Below are positions 56,862 to 64,000 of a stretch of DNA of 64,000 nt, one piece after another (positions within the stretch are counted from its first letter, which is position 1; each line of letters starts with the position of its first letter). Location: contig NZ_CP180352.1 in NCBI RefSeq assembly GCF_048007105.1, positions 3,348,001 through 3,412,000 of the forward strand. The letters run 5' to 3'. Position numbers and translations under genes: made by a program. The stretch comes from Minwuia sp048007105. Lineage in GTDB: Bacteria; Pseudomonadota; Alphaproteobacteria; Minwuiales; Minwuiaceae. Below the pieces are notes generated by a model. It was not told the DNA's origin and searched no databases. It was given only the letters and a program-made list of their open reading frames with translations.

Positions 56862-58413
56862 TCAGATCGGGGAGATCGAGCGGACCTTCGGCGGCATGAA
56901 ATTCTCCCGACGCAGCGGCGCCCGTTCGAGGATCTCGAACAGGCGGCGGCGCGTGTCTTCCGGCGCCACGATGTCGTCGATGCCGAAGCCTTCGGCGCCA
57001 CGCAGCGGGCTGATGCGGGACCGCATGTCAGCGACGATCTCGCGGCGCTTCTCGTCCGGATCGTCGGCGCGTTCGATGTCCTTGCGGTAGGCGACGTTGG
57101 CCGCGCCCTCCAGCGACATGGCGCAGATCTCGGAGGTCGGCCAGGCGAGGCAGGCGTCCGCATCGAAACTGCGGCCGCCGCACATGGCGATGTAGCCGAG
57201 CCCGTAGCCCTTGCGCAGGACGACCGAGACCCGCGGCACAGTCGCATGGCCGAGTTCGTAGACCATCCTCGCGCTGCGCCGACCGAGCAGGCTGCGCTCC
57301 GCCGACGATCCGATGGAGAAGCCCGGCACGTCGATCAGATAGATCAGCGGCAGGCCGTAGGCGTCGCAGATCGCCGCGAAATGGGCGATCTTCTCGCAGG
57401 CGGGCGAGGTCAGCATGCCGCCCAGATGCATCGGCTGGTTGGCGATGAACCCGACCGGCCGCCCGCCCAGCCGGGCGAAGGCCGTGACCGCGTTCTTCGC
57501 GAAGGTCGGCTGGATCTCCAGCAGGCTGTCGGGATCGGCCAGGCGCTGGATGACCTTGCGGACGTTGTAGGCCTTCCTCGTGTCCGCGGGGACCAGTTCG
57601 TGAAGGTCCTGCTGGCGCTCGTCGTCCAGTGGGCAGGCCGCTGCCGACGGCACCGGCTGGCGCGCGTTCGACGGCAGGAATCCGAGATAGCGCTTCACGG
57701 CGTCCAGCGCCTCGGCCTCGGTATCGACGCCGAGATGGGCGAGGCCGTACTTGTCGACCTGAACTTCCGCGCCGCCGAGCGACTGGATGTCGATGTCCTC
57801 GCCGGTGCCTGCCTTGACCAGCGCCGGGCCTGCCAGCCCCATACAGGCCTGCCCGCGCACCATGATCACGAAGTCGGACATGCCGGCATAATTCGTCGGG
57901 CCGGCAAAGCCCGCGCCCATCATCACCGAGACCACCGGCACCCAGCCCGAAATCCGCGCGAAATCGTGGAAGGTCGGCGAGCCGTTGGCGAAGTGCCGCG
58001 AATCCTGCCCGTCCTGGATACGGTGGCCGCCCCCGTCGAGCAGCATGACCAGCGGCGTGCCGTCCCGCATCGCCTGCTGCACGGCACGGCGGATCTTGGC
58101 GCTGCCCAGCTTGCCGCTGGAGCCACCATGAACCGTGAAGTCCTGCGAGACGATGACGACCGGACGGCTGTCTATCTGCGCCGTGCCGATGACGACACCA
58201 TCGGCCAGGCCGTTCCAGGCGGCTGCCGCCGTCGTCGCAGACCAGCGCGCCGATCTCGCGGAAGCTGCCATCGTCGCAAAGCACGGCTATGCGTTCCCGC
58301 GCGGTCATGTCGGCGCGCTTGTGCTGGCGTTCGACCAGCTTCGGCCGAGCGGCATCCTCGAGGTCCGCGCGCGCGGCGGCGATCTGTTCCAGGTCGGAAG
58401 CGTGGGCGGTCAT
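56862..58413 (-). CDS. Acyl-CoA carboxylase carboxyltransferase subunit (CT2), interrupted by a +1 frameshift
   Basis: A second carboxyltransferase. MTAHASDLEQIAAARADLED to GSFREIGALVCDD is in one frame, and AAAWNGLADGVVIGTAQIDSRPV onward in the next. Dropping one base in the GGCGGC-type run at about 58225-58231 joins them and gives 516 residues. MLLDGGGHRIQ, FIANQPMHLGGMLTSPACEKIA and YLIDVPGFSIG mark both catalytic halves. The two carboxyltransferases differ strongly in sequence, so they are not a recent duplication. Confidence 0.86.
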
Positions 58414-58420
58414 GGCCGGA

Positions 58421-58633
58421 TCAGGTCTCCAGCCGGGCGATGATCTGGTCTTCCTGGATGCTCTCGCCTTCCTCGACCAGGATCTCGGCGATGCGGCCGG
58501 CTTTCGGCGCGACCACCGGGATTTCCATCTTCATGGATTCCAGGATCACGATCTCGTCGTCCTCGTCGACGCTGTCGCCCACGGCGGCAACCATCTTCCA
58601 GACCTTGCCGGCAATCTCGGATTTAACGTCCAC
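58421..58633 (-). CDS. Biotinyl (biotin carboxyl carrier) domain protein
   Basis: A stand-alone 70-residue biotinyl domain with the biotinylation site ESMKMEIP (Lys at about residue 35) and the mirrored half GESIQEDQIIARL. The GTG start at 58633 follows GGGGAGGA. The stop is seven bases before the CT2 start. No biotin carboxylase is fused to it or found in the window. Confidence 0.92.
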   Translation of the reverse strand: MDVKSEIAGKVWKMVAAVGDSVDEDDEIVILESMKMEIPVVAPKAGRIAEILVEEGESIQEDQIIARLET

Positions 58634-58678
58634 CTTTATCCTCCCCAGGTCAGGTGCATCAGATTTCGGCGCGCCGCG

Positions 58679-59311
58679 TCAGACGGCCGCCTTCGGCGTC
58701 AGGGCTTCCCTGAACACCGATGTGAGATGATCTCGGGCCACATTCAGATCCGTGACGCCGCCATCGACGAGCGACTGGACGATCACGCCGCGGACCGCGC
58801 CCAGGATCGTCGTGGCCATGCGGTCGACATCGACATCGTCGCGCAGCTCCCCGCGCTCCCGCGCCTCCACAAGGTGACGCCGGAAACCCTGCCGGTACGC
58901 CTCGCCGAAGGCCTGCATGCGGGGCCGGAGATCCGACACCGCGCCGATCAATTCCACATAGAGCTGATAGACGGTGACCGTGCCGGAAGTATCGTCCCGG
59001 GCGCCTTCCAGATGGGCGGCCATCCGCTCGAACAGTGCCGCAAGCCCCTTCGTGTCGCCAAGACGCCGCGCGACCTTGCGCTCGAACCACTTCTCCGACG
59101 CATCGACCACGGCTTCCAGCAGCGCCAGCTTCGTGCCGAACCGCGCGGCCGGAAGACCGCGGCTGTAGCCGGCTTCCGTGCCGATCTCGGCCAGGCTGGT
59201 GCCGACAGACCCGTGCCGGCCGATCAGACGCACGGCTGCGGCCAGCATCCGGCGGTCGGATTCGGCGCGGCGTTCGATCTGCGTGCGTCTGGGCGGAAGG
59301 GCGTCGGGCAT
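58679..59311 (-). CDS. TetR/AcrR family transcriptional regulator
   Basis: A 210-residue regulator. The HTH is MLAAAVRLIGRHGSVGTSLAEIG with TEAGYSRGLPAARFGTK, where the usual YYHF is replaced by ARFG. The ligand domain is TetR_C-like. It heads the minus-strand operon of biotinyl domain, carboxyltransferases, ligase and TRAP genes, and probably controls it and itself. Confidence 0.88.
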   Translation of the reverse strand: MPDALPPRRTQIERRAESDRRMLAAAVRLIGRHGSVGTSLAEIGTEAGYSRGLPAARFGTKLALLEAVVDASEKWFERKVARRLGDTKGLAALFERMAAHLEGARDDTSGTVTVYQLYVELIGAVSDLRPRMQAFGEAYRQGFRRHLVEARERGELRDDVDVDRMATTILGAVRGVIVQSLVDGGVTDLNVARDHLTSVFREALTPKAAV

Positions 59312-59318
59312 GATCAGT

Positions 59319-59338
59319 TATTTGTTAGTTGACCAATA
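59319..59338 (-). promoter_or_regulatory. Imperfect inverted repeat upstream of the TetR gene
   Basis: TATTTGTTAG (59319-59328) and TTGACCAATA (59329-59338) form a 20-base repeat with 7 of 10 positions symmetrical, eight bases before the TetR start in an AT-rich spot. A likely operator. Confidence 0.5.
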
Positions 59339-59455
59339 AATTTCTAGGTCAGAACGAGGCCGCACACAAGTCCCTACTTGCACGGCCTCGAACGCCTGCT
59401 TGCGAACCCGCTCGGCGGAAGGATCAGGTCACGAAGTCGAAATGGCGGAAGCGCC

Positions 59456-60251
59456 TCACGCACCCTCCGCGAACAACAGATGAGCGCCTGTCCGCAATTG
59501 CCCGAAAGGCTGCAGTCCGAGGCCGTAGATCTCCGACACCGTCCCGGCGGTCATGACCTCGGCCGGCGTTCCGAGGGTTGTCAGACGCCCCGCCTTCATG
59601 ATCGCCACCCGATGCGCGTATGCGGAAGCCAGGTTCGGATCGTGCAGGACAGCCGCGACCGCCAGGCCGGCTTCGGCCAGATCGCGCGCGAAGCCCAGCA
59701 GCCGGTGCTGATGCGAGAGATCGAGATTGTTGGTCGGCTCGTCGAGCAGCAGGAACTTCGCCTCACCCCTGCCCCGGAACGGCCAGATCTGGGCCAGCGC
59801 GCGGGCCAGATGCACGCGCTGCTTCTCGCCGCCCGAAAGTGTCGTGAAATCGCGGTCGGCCAAGGAGAGGATGCCCGCAGCCTCCAGCGACTCCGCCACG
59901 GCCTTGCGGTCGGCAGGCCGCATCGGACCGGCCTGCATGGGGCGTGCGGCCAAGCTGCACCACCTCGATCACCGAAAAGGCGAAGCCGAGCCGGTTCTCC
60001 TGTGTCATCACGGCGCGGCGCCGGGCAAGGTCCCGCGCCGGGACGTCGCCAACCGCGACATCGCCGACTGCCACGCGGCCCCCGTCGGGCTTCAGACTTC
60101 CGGCCAGGCACCGGAGCAGCGTCGATTTTCCGGCGCCGTTCGGGCCGAGGATCGCGGTCAGCCTGCCAGGTTCCAGATCGATCGAGACCCGGTCCAGAAT
60201 CGCGCGCCCGCCCCGCCGGACCACGAGATCCCGTGCGGTCACGATCCCCAT
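59456..60251 (-). CDS. hmuV: Haem ABC transporter ATP-binding protein HmuV, interrupted by a +1 frameshift
   Basis: The ATPase of the haem importer. MGIVTARDLVVRRGGRAIL, Walker A GPNGAGKSTLLR and the Q-loop MTQENRLGF are in one frame. The signature LSGGEKQRVHLARALAQ, Walker B FLLLDEPTNNLDLSHQ and the H-loop AVLHDPNLAS are in the next. The break lies at about 59914-59940; dropping one base gives 264 residues, normal for HmuV. Start ATG 60251 overlaps the hmuU end. Confidence 0.9.
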
Positions 60252-61351
60252 GAGGCAACTCCCCGCCTGCGCACCAGCAGCCAGATGAAGAACGGACCGC
60301 CGGTCAGGCTCATCACGATCCCGAGCGGCAGATCGGTCGGCACGGCAACTGTGCGGGCAAGCAGATCCGCCAGCACGATGACCAGCGCGCCGCCCAGACA
60401 GCTCGCCGGCAGCAACAGCCGGTGATCGGGGCCGATGACCATGCGGACCATGTGGGGCACGACCAGGCCGACGAAGGCGACGACGCCGGTCATCGCCACC
60501 GCGCCGCCCGTCGCCAGCGCAACGAAGAGCACACAGAGCCGCTTGGCGGTCTCCACCGGCAGGCCGAGATACTGGGCGGCCTCCTCGCCAAGCAGCATGG
60601 CGTTCAGAAACCGGTGCAGGCTGATCAGCGCCGCGATGGCAATCGCAATGACGGGCAATGCGACAAACGCCTTGTCCCAGGTCGCGCCGGCGAGAGAACC
60701 AAGCAGCCAGAAGTTCAGGTCCCTGAGCTGCTGATCGTCGCTGAGGAAGATCATGATCCCAACGATGGCCGCAGCGATGGCGTTCATGGCAATTCCGGCA
60801 AGCAACAGGATGGCGACATCGGTGCCGCCGTGGCGCTGCGCCAGCCCGTAGACCAGCGCCGTGACCACCAGTCCGCCGAGAAAAGCCGCTACCGGGATCA
60901 GATAGGCGGCCAGCAGGGCCGGCAGCATGGCCGCCAGCGGTGCGCCGAGAACGATGATGATGACGGCCCCGACCGCGGCGCCGCTTGAGACGCCGATCAG
61001 CGCCGGGTCGGCGAGCGGATTGCGGAACAGGCCCTGCAGCACGGCGCCCGCGACGCCCAGGGCAGCGCCCACGACGACACCGAGCACGAGACGCGGCAGG
61101 CGGATGGCGAGCAGAACGATTTCCTCGCGCTGTCCGTATTCGATCCCGGTTTCGAACCCTCCGGCCTTTTCCAGAAGGATCGCCAGCAACTGCCCGGGAC
61201 TGATCGACACCGCACCGATGCCTGCGGAAAGAAGACAGCCGACGACCAGGAACAGCCCGAGGGCAATGAGCTGGGTTCTGCGCCGCCTTACGCGCCGGTC
61301 CTCGGCTGTCATCACTCCGGGCTCCGCCCCGTGCACTGTCCCGTCCACCAT
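60239..61351 (-). CDS. hmuU: Haem ABC transporter permease HmuU (FecCD family)
   Basis: A 370-residue FecCD/BtuC-type permease with about ten membrane helices. The block LRLPRLVL-type IRLPRLVLGVVVGAALGVAGAV, NPLADPALIGVSSGA and VGLVVPHMVRM are typical. It starts nine bases downstream of the hmuT stop. Confidence 0.93.
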   Translation of the reverse strand: MVDGTVHGAEPGVMTAEDRRVRRRRTQLIALGLFLVVGCLLSAGIGAVSISPGQLLAILLEKAGGFETGIEYGQREEIVLLAIRLPRLVLGVVVGAALGVAGAVLQGLFRNPLADPALIGVSSGAAVGAVIIIVLGAPLAAMLPALLAAYLIPVAAFLGGLVVTALVYGLAQRHGGTDVAILLLAGIAMNAIAAAIVGIMIFLSDDQQLRDLNFWLLGSLAGATWDKAFVALPVIAIAIAALISLHRFLNAMLLGEEAAQYLGLPVETAKRLCVLFVALATGGAVAMTGVVAFVGLVVPHMVRMVIGPDHRLLLPASCLGGALVIVLADLLARTVAVPTDLPLGIVMSLTGGPFFIWLLVRRRGVASWGS

Positions 61352-61360
61352 GCTCTTCGT

Positions 61361-62220
61361 TCAGCTTCCCGGGTGCAGCAACGCCGTCAATGTCTCCACC
61401 GCATCCGGCAGCCGCGGCCCGAAGCCGAGCAGCAGCAGACCGTCCATCGCCACGATCGCGCCGTTCGCGGCCAGCGGGCGTGCCCTGGATGCCCGGCAGG
61501 GCCGCAACGGCCTCCCTGCCGCCCAGCAGTTTCAGCGTCCGTTCGGTCACCAGAACGATGTCGGGTTGCGCGGCCACGCCGGCCTCCGGTGTCAGTGCGC
61601 GAAACAACTCGAACCCCGAGAGGGCGTTGCGGCCCCCGGCCATCTCAATAATGGCGCCGGCCGAAGTGCCCTCCCCGGCAGCAAGAGGCGCGCCCTTGCC
61701 GGCGGACAGGACGAACATCACGGAGGGCCGGTGCGAGGTCATGGCGACCTTGCGGCTGACCGCGTCGAACCGTTTCCGGGTAGCCTGCGCGAGAGCCTCA
61801 CCCTTCTCACCCAGACCCAGCGCAGCAGCCACCAGTTCGATCTTGGCGGCGACACCGTCGATGCTGTGCTCGTCCTGAACCAGTTCGAAGCCGACTCCGG
61901 CCAGCCCTGAGATGATCGACCGCGGCGGGCGGACCGGCATCCGCTTCCGCCAGGATCAGGTCCGGCGCCAGCGCCAGTATCGGCTCCGCCGACAGCTGCC
62001 GCACATAGCCCACATTCGGCAGTTCAAGCGCCTGAGGCGGAAACATGCTGGTGCTGTCGACGCCGACCAGCCGGTCCTGGGCATTCAGCTGGTAGACGAT
62101 CTCGGTGATCGACCCGCCGATGGTGACAACGCGTTGGCCGCTGCCCTCAGCCGAAGCGCCGACCGGCCAGCCGAGGCCGATAACAGCCAGCAGCCCGGCC
62201 ATCAGGATACGAGACTTCAT
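61361..62220 (-). CDS. hmuT: Haem-binding periplasmic protein HmuT, interrupted by two +1 frameshifts
   Basis: The periplasmic haem carrier. A signal peptide (residues 1-25, ending VGASA) precedes RVVTIGGSITEIVYQL. The first break is at about 61914-61940, after LILAEADAGPPA, continuing as IISGLAGVGFELV. The second is at about 61461-61480, after LPGIQGTPA, continuing as NGAIVAMDGLLLLGFGPR. Dropping one base at each gives 285 residues ending HPGS. All three segments match HmuT, so this is one gene. Confidence 0.88.
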
Positions 62221-62251
62221 GTGCTGTACCTTTCCCTTGCTGGCGGCCGGC

Positions 62252-64000
62252 TCACCAGCGCGCCGTGATGCCGATCCGGCCCTTGAAGTTCCGGCCCGGC
62301 TCGAAGGCGTTGTTGAAGACGCGCGAGTAGGCGCGGTCGGTGACATTGTCGACGCCGAGATCGACACGCAGTCCGACGCCCTTCGCGACCTCGTGCTGCC
62401 AGGCCATGTAGACATCGCTGACCACGTAGCCGGTGCGTTCGTCGTTCGGATCGTCGACCTTGTCGAAGTCGAAGGCCGCCAGAGTCCGCACGCCGGCGAT
62501 CACGCCGTGTTCGGGGAACTTGATCGCCGCATCCACCGTGACCTGCGCCGGTGTCAGCACGCCCAGCTTGTCGCCGGTATCCAGATCGTCGCCGTCGAGA
62601 TTGGAGAAGCCGAAGGCGATCCGCGCCCCGCGGCTGTTGTAGACGGCCTCGATCTCGTTGCCCTCCAGCTCCGCGTTGGGGACGTTCACGGCCTGGGTGG
62701 TCCCGTCGCAGTTGCCCGGAATGAACGGGTTGCAGTCCACAAACAGGGTCGGCTGGATCACTTCCAGATCGATGAAGTCCTTCGCCCGGGTCCGGAAGCG
62801 GGTCGCCTTGAAGGTCAGGCTGTCATCAAGCTGCAGGACGTCGACGAACTCGAAACCGAGGCCGGCCTCGATCGTCCGGGTCCGCTGCGAACGCAGATCG
62901 GGATTGGCGATGAAGCGGTTGGTGACCCCCAGGCCGACCGGGATTTCGAAGTGGACACCGTCCAGAAAGGCCTCGTCGAAGCTGGGCGCGCGGAAGGCGT
63001 GCGCGTAGTTGCCGAAGACCATCATCCATGGCAGCGGATACCAGGTCGCGCCGAACCGGGGCGAGACCGCGGTTTCGGTGATGGCCGAGGCGATGGCGCT
63101 CTCAGAGGAGAAGTAGTCGAACCGCAAACCGGGCAGCAGCAGGAAATCCCCGCTGCCCTCCCCCAGCGGTTCGCTGAGCCGGATCTCACCCTGCGCGAAG
63201 ACGCCGCCGAACAGGTTCTGCGAGTCCGGCACACCGTCCCGTTCGCCGCCATCGGAAATGCCGTTCTGGATGTCCTGATAGCCTTCGAGGCCGTAGACCA
63301 GCGTGGTCTCCGCTCCCTCCAGCCAGCCCACGCGGGAGCGGTTGTCGGCCCGGAAGCCGACGGTCGCGACGTTGCGGACCAGGTTCTGCCCCTGCGGACC
63401 GGCGCCGTTGTTGTCGAGACGCGTCTCGTCGATGTTGGAACGGGAGAAATAGACCTGCGTGTCCAGATCGACGAGGTCGTTGCCCGGCTGATCGAAGCGC
63501 CAGGACAGCCGCGCCGTATCGTCCACGATCTTCTTGTCGACAAGGTCGTCCTCGGCCCCGCCCTGACCGACATTGGGCTCCTTCGCATTGTTGCGGAAGG
63601 TGATGAACGAGAATTCCAGCTCGTGGCCGCCGCCGACATCATAGCCCGCCTTGAACATGCCGGAGAGAATGTCGTCGTCGGACCGTGTCAGTTCGCTGCC
63701 GTCGCCCAGCTTGATCGATCCCGGATCGCGGTAGTTCACATTGCCGACCAGGTCCCATTTCTCGTCCGGCCGCGCGAAGCCGGTCAGACTCAGGGATTCC
63801 TCCCGGTCCACGGTCTGATAGCCGGCGGCGAAATGAACGCCGCTCGTCTCGCCGGCTTCCAGGACATCCGAGGCGTTCAGCGTACGGAACGCGATGACGC
63901 CGCCGGTGCCGCCTGACCCGTAGAGCGCCGAGGCGGGGCCCCTGAGCACCTCGACCTCGCGCAGGATGAAGGGATCGACGAAGAAGCGGCCGTCATGGGC
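62252..64000 (-). CDS. TonB-dependent haem/haemoglobin receptor (5' part outside window)
   Basis: The last 582 codons of an outer-membrane receptor. The plug-domain end LRGPASALYGSGGTGGVI is followed by a 22-strand barrel ending in an aromatic residue (GITARW). The haem-receptor signature is present: FRAPSFDEAF, a His in GVHFE, then NPDLRSQRT (FRAP/NPNL type). It is 31 bases upstream of hmuT in the same operon. The N-terminus, TonB box and promoter are outside the window. Confidence 0.93.
   Translation of the reverse strand, partial: AHDGRFFVDPFILREVEVLRGPASALYGSGGTGGVIAFRTLNASDVLEAGETSGVHFAAGYQTVDREESLSLTGFARPDEKWDLVGNVNYRDPGSIKLGDGSELTRSDDDILSGMFKAGYDVGGGHELEFSFITFRNNAKEPNVGQGGAEDDLVDKKIVDDTARLSWRFDQPGNDLVDLDTQVYFSRSNIDETRLDNNGAGPQGQNLVRNVATVGFRADNRSRVGWLEGAETTLVYGLEGYQDIQNGISDGGERDGVPDSQNLFGGVFAQGEIRLSEPLGEGSGDFLLLPGLRFDYFSSESAIASAITETAVSPRFGATWYPLPWMMVFGNYAHAFRAPSFDEAFLDGVHFEIPVGLGVTNRFIANPDLRSQRTRTIEAGLGFEFVDVLQLDDSLTFKATRFRTRAKDFIDLEVIQPTLFVDCNPFIPGNCDGTTQAVNVPNAELEGNEIEAVYNSRGARIAFGFSNLDGDDLDTGDKLGVLTPAQVTVDAAIKFPEHGVIAGVRTLAAFDFDKVDDPNDERTGYVVSDVYMAWQHEVAKGVGLRVDLGVDNVTDRAYSRVFNNAFEPGRNFKGRIGITARW

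Noticed and set aside
53570..58413. The two carboxyltransferase genes as a recent tandem duplication
   Set aside because: They share only family-level motifs and differ across their lengths, with a ligase gene between them.
59763..61940. A 725-codon minus-strand frame that looks like an HmuT-HmuV fusion
   Set aside because: It joins a middle piece of hmuT, an out-of-frame stretch of hmuU and the first part of hmuV, held open only by the frame breaks.

Overview
The window is a 64 kb chromosomal stretch of a GC-rich alphaproteobacterium, most likely Rhodospirillales-like. The order tsaB-rimI-fur-plsC-miaB-phoH-ybeY-corC-lnt-HTH-metK-trmB-rimP-nusA-ylxR-infB-rbfA-truB-rpsO-pnp is typical of that class. 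The sequence opens inside argJ and ends inside a TonB-dependent haem receptor gene. I see no rRNA or tRNA gene, insertion sequence, phage gene or CRISPR array.

Region 1 (1-24.7 kb, all plus strand) is housekeeping: argJ, mutT, trpS, a DUF2333 gene, a universal stress protein, a nitroreductase, then the long information-processing block. Genes are packed with ATGA/GTGA stop-start overlaps. The rimP-nusA-infB operon has its own promoter and an intrinsic terminator in its leader. Region 2 (24.7-37.8 kb) mixes a small lipoprotein, two sensor kinases (one with a degenerate ATPase domain), IHF beta, a LapA-like protein, an ornithine cyclodeaminase-family enzyme, a large unknown protein, a TetR regulator, leuA, an N-acyl-D-amino-acid deacylase-like amidohydrolase, a TauD/TfdA dioxygenase and msrA. 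leuA follows a leader that encodes a 20-residue, leucine-rich peptide, probably a transcription attenuator.

Region 3 (37.8-50.4 kb) is catabolic and accessory. It holds an acyl-CoA dehydrogenase, a Baeyer-Villiger-type monooxygenase with palindromic operators, and a MarR-controlled homogentisate block (hmgA, an unusual metallo-beta-lactamase-fold protein, a flavin hydroxylase and a DUF2783 protein resembling the MhaA/MhaB 3-hydroxyphenylacetate hydroxylase pair). A LysR-flanked GST/CmcJ-family/SDR operon and a quinone oxidoreductase follow. Region 4 (50.4-59.3 kb, all minus strand) runs TetR, a free biotinyl domain, carboxyltransferase, acyl-CoA ligase, a second carboxyltransferase, then a complete TRAP transporter. 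It reads as import, CoA activation and biotin-dependent (trans)carboxylation of an organic acid, with no biotin carboxylase gene present. Region 5 (59.4-64 kb, minus) is a haem uptake operon: receptor, HmuT, HmuU, HmuV.

Several conserved genes carry single-base frame disruptions (pnp, a TRAP permease, one carboxyltransferase, hmuV, hmuT twice, and the end of corC). Both sides of each break keep full family conservation. That pattern fits uncorrected consensus errors better than gene decay, but only reads can settle it.
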